DNA from: Isoetes taiwanensis
Lineage: Eukaryota > Streptophyta > Lycopodiopsida > Isoetales > Isoetaceae
DNA: 64,000 bases
Direction of reading: 5' to 3'
Assembly: GCA_021234155.1 (NCBI GenBank)
Contig: JAJEKV010000021.1
Span: 12,649,760 to 12,713,759, forward strand
Shown here in pieces: positions 1 through 11,922 of this stretch. A model generated the notes under the pieces. The model did no database searches and was not told where the DNA came from. It was given only the letters and a program-made list of their open reading frames with translations. Each line of letters opens with the position of its first letter. Position 1 is the first letter of the stretch. The position numbers and the translations under genes are program-made.

Positions 1-59
1 CCAAAGTGTTAAATCTAAGGTGCCGGATATAGATATTCATTATGTATCTCCAAAATTAA

Positions 60-2240
60 TTGATTATAGTAGGATGCCATATGGTACAACTCCTGGAGGA
101 TTGTCACAATCACAAATATCTCAAAATCAAGTTTCGCTTTGGATATTCAGCAACTATTAAGAAAGCCATCGATGAAGCTTTGAAAACTAAGCATATTATG
201 CAACCTTCTCAAGATGGAACAACTAGCAAGTCACAACCTGGACCTCGAAAGAATGTATGGTGTGTCCAATGCCAAGGTTATGGCCATTTTTTGAATGAAT
301 GTCCCTTCACTAACCCTAGGAAATGGTGTAATCATTGCAGAAGAAGTAATCATACAGATGATGAATGTTATTTCCAGCAGCGAGGTAATGGGTCTAGAAC
401 TAATGTTAGACCAGTCATGCAACCTTCTAGTGTCCCTAGTTATTATATCCAGACAAGTGCAAAAGATAGTCCACAATTAATACCAGTTTATGCTGCTGAC
501 CCTTCTATGCAAGGTAGAAAGGATGCAAACAATAGATCTTCAAGGCCATCACCAAGACCAACAAGACCTCAACGACAAGTGACATGTTATAGGTGCCACG
601 AAATTGGCCACATAGCTCCTAATTGTCCCAATCCACGAAAAGAAGTAGGTTTTGAACCTGTGTGTGGCATTTGTAATACTCAAGGTTTACACTCACAAGA
701 TAGATGTCCTCATGCATTGCCACAACGATCTATGGATAAAGGGTCTAGGGGGAAAGAAAAAATGGTTGACTCTAATTTATGTGAACCAATAGAGGAAAAT
801 TCATGCCCCATTTATCAGATGCAATTGAATCCTAATAATCAGAGAAGGAGTAGACGTGTGAGATTTGAAAAGCCCGAATTCTTAGGATTGGGTGACACCC
901 AAAACACACCCCAAGAGACTTTGCATGACACACCCACATTTGAAGAACTTAAAGGTATTATGGAAGCAGAAAACCCATCTTCTCTAAACGAGAAAGAGTC
1001 TGGCGAGCAACCTAGGAAACCAGGAAGGAATAAAAGGAAATACAAGAAAATTCTAAAACTTTCTAAGGACATGCCTACTTATGATATATTGGCTGATTTA
1101 GGTAATATCAGACCTACTATCACTTTTACCCAATTATTGTCATTATCCCCTTCCTGTAGAAAGGAAGTGGCTACGGCTCTACGATTGCAAAAGGACGTAT
1201 CCGTTAATTCTATATGGCCCTCTTTGTTTGATATGAAATCTCCATCTGTGCATGTTGTTATAGGGGATTTAGGGCTAGATTCTGCTGTGATTGACGGCGG
1301 ATCTGGAGTTAACATTATGCCAGAAGAAACTCTTCGAAGATTAGATCTACCTGCACCTTCTCCTGTTTATTTTAGAGTAAGGATGGCTGATCAGAGACGA
1401 GTAAAACCTTTGGGCATGATTACCGGTGTAAAAACCATGATTGCAAATCTTGTGTTCTATGTGGATTATGTAGTTCTAAGAGCTACCACCACGGTATGTT
1501 CTTATCCATTATTACTAGGTCGACCATGGTTGTTGCAGGCCAGAGCAATACACGATTGGCATAGAGGGATTTTAGTTATTGGTGATGGAAATAATAGGGT
1601 GGAAATTACGGTGAGTGAAATGCCAAAAGCTGTTGCACAATTTGAAGTAGAATCTGATTCCAGTGACGATGATAGTGAAAGTAGTGATGACGATTATAAT
1701 CCAGATAGTGCATATGCAAATGTAGCATCCTCTAGTGAGCCACAAGAGGATATGACCTTGAAAGAAGAAGGTGTGTACGGAGTTAATGATGACGCGGGTG
1801 TAGATTTGGAGGATACCATTCTAAATTTTATGGGTGTTATAGATGTTAACCAAGTTGAAGTGGAGAAAGAATGTGAGGAAGAAGAAGAAGAAGAAGAAGA
1901 TATTAAACAAGATAAATATCCTGATTATTTCACGAAGTGCACAATTCAAGAGATCAAGGTGGAAAAGAAGCCTGCACATGAAATTAGTCAATATGAAACC
2001 TTCTCACAACCTCCCAAGGTACAAGAAATTAACCTTGGGAAAGGAGGAGAAGTAAAGACAATAAAGTTAGGGGCTAATATCACTGGGGATTTGTATGACA
2101 ATTGTGTCGCCTTATTTTCAAAATATCAGGACATTTTTGCGTGGTCATATGATGATTTGAAGGGCATTAACCCGTCCTTATGTATGCATAAGATTGAGCT
2201 TCATGCTAATGCTAAACCCGTGAGTGCAAAAACCTTATAG
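60..2240 (+). CDS. Gag C-terminal part with zinc knuckles plus retropepsin (element A)
   Basis: This is a 726-codon open frame already open at the window edge; the first in-frame ATG is at 81. It has four cysteine knuckles: CVQCQGYGHFLNEC and CNHCRRSNHTDDEC near residues 68-103, CYRCHEIGHIAPNC near 176-189, and CGICNTQGLHSQDRC near 202-216, the last with five residues between the second Cys and the His. Such knuckles bind RNA in Gag. A retropepsin domain follows at about residues 395-520, with the active-site stretch IDGGSGVN and a later LLLGRPWL strand typical of the fold. A very acidic stretch (Asp/Glu/Ser) sits near 540-640. The frame ends just at the start of the reverse transcriptase region, so the Pol part was probably once continuous and is now shifted. 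Confidence 0.8.
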   Translation: MIIVGCHMVQLLEDCHNHKYLKIKFRFGYSATIKKAIDEALKTKHIMQPSQDGTTSKSQPGPRKNVWCVQCQGYGHFLNECPFTNPRKWCNHCRRSNHTDDECYFQQRGNGSRTNVRPVMQPSSVPSYYIQTSAKDSPQLIPVYAADPSMQGRKDANNRSSRPSPRPTRPQRQVTCYRCHEIGHIAPNCPNPRKEVGFEPVCGICNTQGLHSQDRCPHALPQRSMDKGSRGKEKMVDSNLCEPIEENSCPIYQMQLNPNNQRRSRRVRFEKPEFLGLGDTQNTPQETLHDTPTFEELKGIMEAENPSSLNEKESGEQPRKPGRNKRKYKKILKLSKDMPTYDILADLGNIRPTITFTQLLSLSPSCRKEVATALRLQKDVSVNSIWPSLFDMKSPSVHVVIGDLGLDSAVIDGGSGVNIMPEETLRRLDLPAPSPVYFRVRMADQRRVKPLGMITGVKTMIANLVFYVDYVVLRATTTVCSYPLLLGRPWLLQARAIHDWHRGILVIGDGNNRVEITVSEMPKAVAQFEVESDSSDDDSESSDDDYNPDSAYANVASSSEPQEDMTLKEEGVYGVNDDAGVDLEDTILNFMGVIDVNQVEVEKECEEEEEEEEDIKQDKYPDYFTKCTIQEIKVEKKPAHEISQYETFSQPPKVQEINLGKGGEVKTIKLGANITGDLYDNCVALFSKYQDIFAWSYDDLKGINPSLCMHKIELHANAKPVSAKTL

Positions 2241-3528
2241 ACTTAATCCTAAATTTGCCAAAGCAAAGCTTAAGGAGGAGATTGATAAGTCTGCTTAAGG
2301 TTGGCTTTATCTACCCCAGTAGATTATAGTGAATGGGTATCACCTATCGTATGTGTATATAAGAAAAATTTGAAAATACGCGGTATGTGTTGATTATCGG
2401 AAGTTGAACGATGCTAATTTAAAAAAGACCATTTTCCTATTCCCTTCACGCACGGTGTTAGATGTCAGAAGGGTCAAGAGGTTTATTCATTTATGGATGG
2501 ATTCTCTGGATATAACCAAGTATTGATTAGACCGTAAGATAGGGAGAAGACAACATTTGTAACTATTTGGGGAACTTACGCTTTATCGAAAGTGATGCCC
2601 TTTGGTTTATGTAACGCCCCGCTACATTCCAAATGGGTTATTACTAAGCCTTCAAGGAGTTTGTGCAAGACTTTATGAAGGTATTCTTAGATGACTTTGC
2701 TGTGTTTGGATCCTTGAGTTATCATTTGAGTAAGTTGGAGTTATGCTTTCAGCGTTGTAGGGAATTTGGAATCTCCTTGAACCCAGAAAAATGTACTTTT
2801 GTGGTTACACATGGTGTTTTGCTAGGTTTTGTTGTATCGATACATGGACTTACGATTGACCCACATAAAACTTCTAAAATCCTTGATTTGCAGCCTCCAA
2901 CGAGTGTTAAAGAGTTGCAAGCTTTTCTAGGGCACGTAGGATATCATAGGCGCTTTATTGATCATTATGCACAACGAGCTTTGCCACTTACTAAGTTGTT
3001 GCGAAAATCAAAGGAATATGATTGGAATGATGCATGTCAAAAAGCATTTGAAGAACTAAAACTAGCCCTAGTTAAATCACCCATTTTAAAGTCTCCAGAT
3101 TGGTCTAAAGAATTCCATGTGTTGATTGATGCATCAAACTATGCTATAGGCAGTATTTTGTGTCAAGCTGATGAAAAGAATATCGATCATCCCATATTCT
3201 ATGCAAGTAGGCAATTAACTAAAGCCGAAAGCGTAACTACTCTACTACCGAACGTGAGGCACTTGGCATGATTTTTTCGATCCAAAAATTTAGGCATTAT
3301 CTCCTTGCTAATGAATTTGCATTTGTTGTTGACCACCAACCTTTGAAGTATTTGATCAACAAGCCTTGCCGCACGGGGAAGGATTGCTCGTTGGTTGTTG
3401 TTATTGCGGTGAATTCAAGTTTCAATTGTTGTAACGAAATGGGAAGATACATTTCAGCAAATGCGATCATTTGTCAAGAATTTCAGGACCAAAAGAAGAT
3501 GGAGATATTCCGCATTGTTTGCCGATGA
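2241..3528 (+). pseudogene. Reverse transcriptase and RNase H remnant (element A)
   Basis: Broken Ty3 Pol. Pieces seen in shifting frames are EWVSPIV (about 2333), MDGFSGYNQV (about 2492), MPFGLCNAP (about 2595), and the frame 2663-3271, which begins at the palm region. That frame has VFLDDFAVFG, with LDD where YxDD/FxDD is expected, then HLSKLELCFQRC, and an RNase H start EFHVLIDASNYAIGSIL. RNase H continues at 3268-3400 in another frame (FVVDHQPLKYL). Multiple stops and frameshifts mean no functional Pol can be made from this copy. Confidence 0.8.
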
Positions 3529-3639
3529 AGTACTCTTTTTCAGAGAAGCGGTGCACCGAATGGTACGAATCTATTGCATCTTATTTATCTACTGTGGAAA
3601 TTTCCGTGATGGTATGAGTGATGTTGGTAAAAGACGCTT

Positions 3640-4876
3640 TAATAATTCAATCAAAGCCATATACACTTGTTATGGTCAATTATATAAATTAGGTCATGAT
3701 GATGTGTTGAGACGATGCATAATGCCACATGAAATTAGAACTGCGGTTGCAATCATGTCATGATGGACCTAGTGGTGGGCATTTCTCTATAGATACTACT
3801 ATTAAGAAAATTCTTCAAGCCGGATTATGGTGGCCTAAATTGCATGCTGATGTTAGGGAATATGTTAGACATTGTGATGTATGTCAAAGGGTGGGGAAGC
3901 CTTCTAACGAGACGTTATGCCCTTACATCCAATAATGCCCATCTTGCCTTTTGAAAAATGGGGAATTGATTTTGTAGGACCAATCAAGCCATCCGCTATG
4001 CATACCGGTAATAAATATATTTTGGTTTGTACCGACTATGTTACCAAGTGGGTGGAAGCACGCGGCGCTTAGGGAAGACACGGCCAATAATGTGGCTATA
4101 TTCTTGTAATGAAAAAATATCATAAACGCGTTTTGGTCGCCCTTTGGAATTGGTCACGATAGAGGTAAGCATTTCCTTAATGATACTATTGAAGCTTTAA
4201 CTAATAGATATGGGGTGAAACATAGAAAGACAACTCCATATCATCCACGCCAAGAAACGCCGGTGGAGCGCATAAATAAAACTCTATGTACCATAATTAC
4301 CAAAATTTGTAATGCCAACCCGCATGCATTGGGATAAACGCCTTTTTGATGCATTGTGGGCCTATCGCATTGCACATAAAGTTACAACAAATGCTACACC
4401 TTTTAAATTAGTATATGGGCAAGAAGCTATAGTTCCTATTGAGTTAGAACTCCCATCCTTGAGAATTGCTATTGAACATAAATTAGACTGGGATGGTAGT
4501 TTGCAAGCAAGATTAGCACAATTAGAAGCCCTTGATGAAAGCGGACTATATGCTTATATGTCACGGGAAGCAATCCAACAACGCCGCAAAGCATGGTATG
4601 ATCGATCGAAAAACAATAAACACTTCGATAAAGGTAACTTAGTTCTACTTTATGATAGTAAGCATTGGAAGAAACCGGGTAAACTCGTGGATGCGTTGGA
4701 AAGGTCCTTATATTGTCAAAGAAATATATGATAATGGATCTCAGATACTAAAAGATTTTGCAGAAATGAGCTTCCCACACGAAAGTGAATCCGGTGCGAG
4801 ACTTAAAGTGTATCACATGTCAAATAGCGATCATCCTTCAAAAATAGGTGTAGTATTCATCTGGGACGATGAATAA
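3640..4876 (+). pseudogene. Integrase remnant (element A)
   Basis: Integrase of the Ty3 class in several frames. A zinc-binding-like part at 3729-3935 has HDGPSGGHFSIDTT and HCDVCQRVGKP. The catalytic core start [11 protein letters not shown] lies at about 3963, followed by [10 protein letters not shown]-terminal core/tail frame at 4312-4731 has WAYRIAHKVTTNATPF and KLVYGQEAIVP. A terminal module with LYDSKHWKKPGKLVD and WKGPYIVKEI ends at 4876. Frameshifts near 3935, 4080-4300 and 4700 break it. Confidence 0.8.
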
Positions 4877-4889
4877 ATAAAAGGGGGTA
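4877..4889 (+). other. Polypurine tract candidate of element A
   Basis: An A/G run (AAAAGGGGG) directly follows the last integrase homology and stop codon. This is where the plus-strand primer and start of the 3' LTR are expected. The second LTR is not in the window, so the LTR start cannot be confirmed. Confidence 0.45.
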
Positions 4890-5930
4890 GTACTATTGTT
4901 GAAAAAAAAAAAAAAAAAAAAAACAAATAAAGAAGCAATAAAAATCATTTTTTCTGATAATCCATCAGTTTGTCTTCCATTATTATATCAAATTCATCTC
5001 ATTTTTTTCTATTCTCTCGCTTCACATCAATCCATTAAGACTGCCAATCAGCCCCGCATCAAGGCAGCATCTTGTTTGTTAACTAATTTGGTTTCCATTG
5101 ACAGGTGCATTTGCTTTTTCTCCATCAGAATCAATCCATTTCATTGTACACTCATCCATTCCATTCAATACATCAAAAGTCCGCCATATAAGCTTTACCA
5201 CCGTGCAAGCAATTATTGTACTAATTTTTGAAATTGTTACCATGACAGGGTCATCTGCTTTTCTCCGTGATTATTCAATTCATTCATCTACACTCATTCA
5301 TATCCTTCAACTCATAAAGTGCTGCAATCAGCTTCACCATCTTAGCAGCCATATGTTCTACTAACGTTGTTTTTCCGCTGCAGAAGCATCCTTTTTTCTA
5401 TCATTTCATGTTCATCTATTTTTAGTTGGCCTACCAACCATGAATATTGTTTCTTTACCATTGTTTTTCCATTTCCCATATTGCTGGCCATTTTTCCCAT
5501 CCCAGCAAGTCCATTCAGTAAAGGATTTCACTAAACAAACAATCCAAGATATAAAAAGAAGAGTGAGGGGATGGAGCGCCATACTGAGGTTGCAGTAGAG
5601 AGAGTCCTGGCCCAGATGGATTTGCCACCCTTGAAGTGACAAAAATTATGCGAAAAAAATAGAATCGCCGACATAGGCAATGAGGGTAGACTTGAAAAGG
5701 TTTGGATGCTAAGCTTTTTTAAGTTGCAGTGTTATTATTATGATTTATAGAATATTGAGAGATTGGTATGTTATGGAATGTTATTAAAATTCGAAGACCA
5801 TTGAATGTTGCACACTTGAAGTGTGCGAACTTTGAGTAGTATTGAAGCAAAGTTTGGAAGAATATGTTTGTTCATGAAAAACAAGCTTGAAGAACTCGTC
5901 GGGACGTCGAGTTATTTGTTAGGGGAATAA
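4890..5930. other. Probable 3' LTR or flank of element A; no gene seen
   Basis: An A19-20 run at about 4903-4923 is followed by pyrimidine-rich DNA. Two diverged copies of a segment of about 140 bp containing TTTTCTCC and CATTCATC motifs occur at about 5095-5215 and 5240-5340. Short ORFs here have no recognisable domain. At about 5885-5930 there is a CGTCGGGACGTCGAG...TTAGGGGAA stretch resembling the end of a different Ty3 internal region just before its 3' LTR. Confidence 0.35.
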
Positions 5931-6720
5931 TGTAGAAGGAATAATTTGTTCAAAATTGTGCATTTTGAATGAAAACATGATTATGAGAGCATTACCATGT
6001 CGTTCTACTATTGTGAGTGGTGGAAAATTTGTGAAATTATCATATTTGGAGGTTATTTGTTATTTGACCATGGGAACTTACTTGAAAGATATTGATTGTA
6101 ATATGGAAAGAAGGATTGTTATTAAAATAAAACCAAGGGTGGAGATTTATTAGAATCTAAGGGCTAAAAACAAAAGCCCTAATTCGAATGGAAAAGGCAT
6201 GAAGGCAGCAAAGCAAGTTACGGTTGCAGAGAGCGGAACGGAGGGAGGAGCGGATATAGAAGAGCAAGCCAATGGATTTGAAAGGGAAGGAATGGATTGA
6301 GAGCGGATAGGGCATTTTCGATTGAGAGCGCACAGATTTTGGAAGGGCCGCGCCGATTAGATCGTAGAGAAGGCAGAGTTTAGAGCATTTAGGGCAACCC
6401 CGGTCGCGAGTAACCATGGAGAGTCGCCAGCAGATCTGATAATTTTGTGGCTGTTCGGTTGTGGCTATTACGAGATAAGTCTATCCATTATTCTGTTATG
6501 CAAATCTGAACTATGAATATGATCTTTGCTCATTACTAGTGTTTATGTTCATATCTTATTCCTGAGATAAATACTGTAGAACATTCTATATTCAAGTCTA
6601 ATACGATGAACAGATCCTTATATTATGTGTTACTGGTTATTCACACCATATCTAAGTATTAAACCATTATCGCCGCAAGGTCGCATCGTAATTTATTTGT
6701 GAAATAACACTGGCAGATAT
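5931..6720 (+). repeat. LTR-like segment of a second Ty3/gypsy family (tentative)
   Basis: The segment begins with TGTAGAAGG directly after a purine-rich TTAGGGGAATAA stretch, which is the arrangement expected for a polypurine tract and 3' LTR start. It contains GGGCTAAAAACAAAAGCCC followed by a GC-richer leader-like part. No second LTR copy is in the window, so neither boundary is established. Confidence 0.3.
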
Positions 6721-7129
6721 TTGGTTTATTCATATTGAATATACTGCAGATAACTCTGTTTGTTCTCAGATTATTCGTTATGAATAGCATACTCTGAATA
6801 CTTAATTATTAGTGCTGCATTCCATTACCATGTTAATTGTTGTCACTGGTTTTGAAAATGTTTATTTGCCCTTTGCCTAAGAGGTTAGAGAAAAATTGAT
6901 GTTATTCTGTTGTGAATGCTACTGCATATGTGTATTGATTGACATAGTGTATATCTTATTACTTGGTTTAGAGCGGTTCAATCCCGCCACTAAATAACTG
7001 GTAACTTTGCTACTCTGAACATAATGAAGAATGCAGTGAAGCTAGTGCATGAATATCTTAAGAGGTTCCTGGGTATTACCAATTAGATATTTTATATTGC
7101 CTTAACCTGGGTAGGACTTCAATGTCTGT
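6721..7129. other. AT-rich DNA, nothing recognised
   Basis: No ORF of note, no tRNA and no repeat could be supported here. It may be the remaining edge of the neighbouring LTR-like segment. Confidence 0.4.
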
Positions 7130-8858
7130 CATCTGCACACGAAAACCCTTTACATGAACAGGTGTATGAAAGTACGGTTGAGAAGGTTGAGCCCGATAGG
7201 GCTCCTGATAGTGATGAGGTGACTGAGGTTGTGAGCAATGTTTGCACGCTTGGGGCGGGGAACTGGGACGAGACAGGACACGAGGGGTTGGTGGCGCTGA
7301 CTGAGCCCTAGACCGAAGATGGCCTCCCTCTATGTCATAAGCAGATCCATACATGTCATGTAACAGCTTTCCGACGCCGATGGCGCCCAAGCAGAGGCCG
7401 CTCGAGAAAGGAGTTCTTCCGGGCGTGAAATTTCGCATACGCATATGGCTTATGTAAGAAAGTAGGATGGAATCGGACCCGCGGCGGCATGTGTTTGGGG
7501 TCCGGGTTCGAACTCCCCGAAAGGCGACCCGTGGAGGACCCGTGGATCTAACAGGAGAGTCCGGGGGACTATGTCACGCGGGATTTGCAAGAAGAGAAGA
7601 AGAAGAAGAAAACAGAACAAATGAGAGGAAAATGATAAGCTTCCTTGATATCAATGATGAACATACATGAGCTCTCGCAATAGAGAGAAGAACTGAAAGG
7701 AGACAAGACTCAAAACTCATCTAGAACTCATGTGCGAGCTCTAGTCATATATATAGCAGGGTATTAAAGAGTGGCTAAAATTCGCCAAATGGCTATTTTT
7801 TAGGCCTTTAGTCAAATTCTGTGGCTAAAGCTAATAAAGATTATTTTTTTAGAAAAAAAATAATTTAGCCATTCCAAAAGAGAGAAAATTTTGGACACCT
7901 AGAGTTTAGCCACGATTAGCTGCATAATGGCATGCTAAATTGCCTTCTTTGAAGCTGATTAGTTGCACCCTGATCAATTCAAATAGCCATGTTGAATCTA
8001 TTCAGAGACCTTTTTAATTTAGGAATAGCCATTAGCTATCAATCATGCTTTGATGGATATTGAATTTGAATCTATAAGTTAATGTTATATAGTGAGCATT
8101 TTAAGCTCTAAGTAATAGTGTTTTATTCTTGCAATTGTTGACCTTAAAGGGCTCTATGCACCAAGTTAGCCATTTCGATGCATTCAACCCCATCATAAAT
8201 ATGTGTATTCCCTCAAATGGTATTGTTTGGTCCTTATGAATTGTACTTTAAATCTTTGTTATTGTTTTATAATGAAAGCATATTGAATCAATTGTCATTC
8301 ATGTGCTAATGAGTGCTCAGAACTTGAAGTTGAATAATTGAACTTTAGCCACCAACAAAAAAAATTCGCCAATACAAGAATTTCATATCATATAAATTTT
8401 ACATTTTAGCCAAGCGGGAAGACTAAAGGGTTTTATTTTATCAAATTTCGCCTGATGAAAATCTATGAACTTTTATTTTCAATAGATTTAGCCAATCTTA
8501 ATTTGAATAGAAAAACATTTAGGACCCTTAAAATTTACCTTGATATATAGTACAATGGTCTTGGGCCCAATATAGACACTCTGTCTGATCTCGGTGCCGA
8601 CTCCCGGAAGGAGGCCTGATTTGCAGGAATGTGGGCGGTGCCTCTTGAAGTGCCTAGAATCATGCTGACGCTGACGCGGGCGGTGACGGGCCGTCACTTG
8701 TCTGAGCGGCGCCTCTTGATAGGCTTTGACTGCGTGGTCTGCTGCTTGGTCTTCTGCTGAGCCTTTGATGGCTGACCCGTGGCTGACTGAGGATCCTTGA
8801 GCTTGACCTGGTCTGTCGTATGCATGAATAGTCCTGTACCAGGAGGCACAGGACTAAC
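7130..8858 (-). mobile_element. Truncated inverted relic of Ty3 element B (LTR plus leader and gag start)
   Basis: Read on the minus strand this matches the 5' end of the element at 22796-33886. The LTR start (TGTTAGTCCTGTGCC on the minus strand) is at about 8858. The LTR end (GACCCCAAACA) is at about 7487. The internal leader and gag start (7130-7486) resembles 23377-23710. The LTR appears about 1.37 kb long only because a 786-bp element sits in it at 7757-8542. Homology stops near 7130, so the rest of the element is missing. Confidence 0.8.
7757..8542. mobile_element. Non-autonomous hAT-like element inside an LTR
   Basis: Comparing this LTR with the intact LTRs at 22796 and 33285 shows an extra 786 bp at the ATATATAG site. 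That 8-bp sequence stands on both sides (7749-7756 and 8543-8550). The ends are CAGGGTATTAAAG on the left and, reversed, CAAGGTAAATTTT on the right, an imperfect terminal inverted repeat of the CA-G-GG-TA type seen in hAT elements. The inside is AT-rich with recurrent TTAGCCA words and no transposase. The 8-bp duplication and ends support hAT; superfamily is inferred. Confidence 0.75.
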
Positions 8859-9984
8859 ACTAATCTACAACTTGCATACCTTGAAGTCATTTGTGTTATA
8901 TGATCAACAATCTCATATTCTTTTTCTTTACAGTTTGTTTTATGGTAAATAACAAATTCCATTTGATCGGGTTTCCATCAATCTCATACAACACATCAAA
9001 TTTCAGCTCCTTGAATGGGGCAATGAAAAAGATTGCTAAATGTGTCTTCATATATTCTACATAGCTTCTATATTGATGGTTTTTTTATTTCAAATCTTGA
9101 GAAGTGGGTGTGGTTCATGCTTAATTTCTAGAGAACTTAGTCAGTTCATGCTTAATTTTTGGGTAAATTTTCAGTAAAAAGGAAACACTGAATTGTTCTA
9201 ACCAAGCTTCCATTCTTGTTTGATAAGTTTCATTTAGATGCCTATGGCATATATGTCCTAATCAAGCTTCCAATTTTGTTTAATATGACCAAGCGTCCAA
9301 TTTTGTTTAATATGTCCCTTCCAGTTTATGGCCATGCATAAACCTTAAGCCTCAAACATAACATAGTTAATTTTCCCTTTGGCTTCATGAACATATCAAT
9401 TCTTATGTCCATTCAAATTCTAACGATGTTCCACTGTTGTCTCAAACTCTACATCATCCAGAGGAAACATAAACTTCCCCTTCCGAATAGGATTGTTGCC
9501 TCCATCTCAATTGAGCATGGTGCATTGTCTTATTGTCAAGTCTATCCATGCCAACAACATTTGTCTGCATTTTTACATCTTCTTGAGAGTTTAGAAGCAT
9601 AACATATAGTGCATGCCATACATCATTACTTTCTTGAGCTTGTTTGATGTATGTTTTAAATTGGATAGTAAGCTGTTGCATGTGTTCATCTTGTCTGGTA
9701 GGTTCAAATCAACCTTGTTTATCACAATCTGGGAGAATTGGACCTAGACATTGTGCGAACATTATTTCCATCCTTAAAATTGTTTGAGGACATAATAAAT
9801 TTTCTTCTACATAGAGCCCAACAATTCATTGCATTTTGCACATAACATCATAATGATTCTACTCCTAGCGCTATTTATTTGTTGACATTTTTTTATTGTC
9901 AAACTGAATCGACATTAGCCGTTTTAGTTATGCTTGAAATATGTTCTTTATGAGCCTAAACACTTAAATGTACAAGGAATTTGT
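8859..9984. other. AT-rich intergenic DNA with a possible TE ORF relic
   Basis: No gene is supported. Two short repeated phrases (CAAGCTTCCAATTTTGTTTAATATG-like) occur near 9205-9320. A minus-strand ORF at 9454-9681 (75 codons) has the character of a decayed transposon protein, but no motif could be recognised. Confidence 0.35.
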
Positions 9985-10360
9985 GCGGCAGCCTTCACCG
10001 CCACCACTTATTGTTGTTGATTTAGAAGAGACTTGATTTGTTGAAATTTTTTATCTTATTACACACCTCAAATCTTATAGTATTTTCCAACCTCATTATA
10101 CGGTATACAAAAATTGTACAAGATACCCCACAAACGAGGATCGCTATGTACGACCAAGACTGTAGAATAACTTGGTAATATGCCCATCTGACAACTCTCG
10201 ATGTCTGGAGTCACCCACTGTGTGAATATGCACCCAAACCAAAGGGTGAATTTAATTTGATATTTTTAAAACAATTTGGCCCCTTCGGAGCCTTCAACAC
10301 AAACCATTACATTCACCCCCCATGTGAATATGCACCCAAACCAAAGGGGTTTCAGGGTGA
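9985..10360 (-). mobile_element. MITE-like repeat, copy 1 (reverse relative to the copy at 51 kb)
   Basis: The segment holds CACACCTCAAATCTTATAG, GTATACAAAAATTGTA and GTGAATATGCACCCAAACC. These are the reverse complement of words in the centre and arms of the element at 51000-51485. The last motif occurs twice here (about 10214 and 10324). The shared order of several words supports homology; exact ends are not clear. Confidence 0.55.
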
Positions 10361-11017
10361 ATAATATAATCATTGTTTATTATGTGGTTTGAGAGGGAAT
10401 TATATAGCTCCATTTAAACTATCATAACAAGTGAATGCCATGTTAGAATGTGTAGCTTAGTATCATTTGTGCCTCCACAAGTGCTTGACTTTTCAAAACA
10501 ATAGCCTTTGGCATGCCGTTTTTCTTCTTCCTTTTTTTTTCTTTTTTCCTTTTTTTTTTTCATTTTTATGGCCCAAAGTATACGTTACGGACTCTTGTTG
10601 CCTTATGATCATTTATGATTTTGAAATATAAAATATGGGTGTGCTTCAGATTTTGGAATATAATTTCAATGCCCCAATCAGAATGTTTTTCAATGGAACC
10701 AGCCAGATAATGTGATATTTTTTTCTATTAAATCCCCCTTTTTTCTGTTTAGCATAACAACACATAATTGTTTCAAGGATCTGGCCTATGATTTCAGGTA
10801 TGGTCATTTATATATCCAAATCAAATCCCCCTGGAACCCCTTGTGTTTATGTTCGTTGGATGAGATTGTGTTTGTGTGTTAAGGCTTGGAGCTTAGGCTT
10901 GAACATATATCACATTAGAGTAGGCAGTAAATCCATCCAATGAAAATGCTTTAAGATTTGGAACTTTGCAATATTTGCTATAAAGCAACTTATCCGCTAC
11001 AGTTGAACATGAGAATG
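10361..11017. other. Intergenic, no gene; pyrimidine-rich run at about 10522-10563
   Basis: A T/C-rich low-complexity run sits near 10530-10560. Otherwise this is ordinary AT-rich DNA in which nothing further could be supported. Confidence 0.4.
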
Positions 11018-11323
11018 GATGCATCTATGTCCATCTTCAAATGCAAGAATGGCAAGAACACGCTCGTCATCCATGACGTACTATACTAGATGATGATTCC
11101 GAATAAAAGACTGATGTGAATGCAAAAATATATAAAATTGGCCAAAATGTTTTCAATGTTGTTGGGGTTGGGTGCATCTATGTCCATCTTCAAATGCAAG
11201 AATGGCAAGAATATGCTCGTCATCCATGACATATTATATTAGATGATGATTCCGAATAAATGACTGATGTGAATGCAAAAGTATATAAAACTTGCCAAAA
11301 TGTTTTCAATGTTGTTGGGGTTT
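11018..11323. repeat. Tandem duplication, two 153-bp units
   Basis: Unit 1 (11018-11170) and unit 2 (11171-11323) share GCATCTATGTCCATCTTC, TCGTCATCCATGAC and TTTTCAATGTTGTTGGGG at the same spacing, with few differences. No coding sense is seen. Confidence 0.85.
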
Positions 11324-11922
11324 GTAATGTCCACTAATAATTTACTCTGCACTCTGAACGAGAATCATGCAACCAGTACCCTAGGCACAACCTTGAAGAA
11401 ATCACACAATTTTGGCTTATCAATTTAGACATATATATATGCACCAATTAAGTTTTTGATCAAGTACAAAGTTTAATGTAACCATTCCCTACCTATCTCC
11501 TACAAGCATCAATTAGCAATAAATTCATCCATTTGTCACGGGTTCAACGCCTTGTTGTGAAAGTGGCTATGTATCGTTGTAAAGTTGGTACCCACTTCAG
11601 CCATGTATAGTGTTGGTGGCAAGACCCATCTAGGTGTGTTGTAAATTGTCACATAATCTACGGATTCTCGTGGACATTACAATACCATTTGTTTATCTGT
11701 CTGTCTGTCTTTTGAGACAACAATATTTTGTTAGCTTATGTTCACCGTAAATCTGCGATATCACTATAAAGTCTCTTAGAAATTATCAACATCTTTATAA
11801 AAAGTAGAGGCATTGTCGTACTTTGAATATCAACCTCTTATCTAGCATAATTCTCAAAAATGTTTTATTCAATTGAGGTATGTGTAAACATCGATTGATA
11901 TACCTATGACGTTCCATTAAAA

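Larger units (their letters stand above)
1..4890 (+). mobile_element. Ty3/gypsy LTR retrotransposon A, internal region (5' part outside window)
   Basis: The order of domains is zinc knuckles, aspartic protease, reverse transcriptase, RNase H, integrase, all on the plus strand, which is the Ty3/gypsy order. The 5' LTR and the start of gag lie outside the window. Gag and protease remain in one open frame (60-2240). Everything downstream is split by frameshifts and stops, so the copy is dead. A short purine run at 4877-4889 follows the last integrase homology and probably marks the 3' end of the internal region. The DGGSGVN protease site is the type common in plant Tat/Athila-like elements. Lineage is inferred, not tested by phylogeny. 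Confidence 0.85.
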
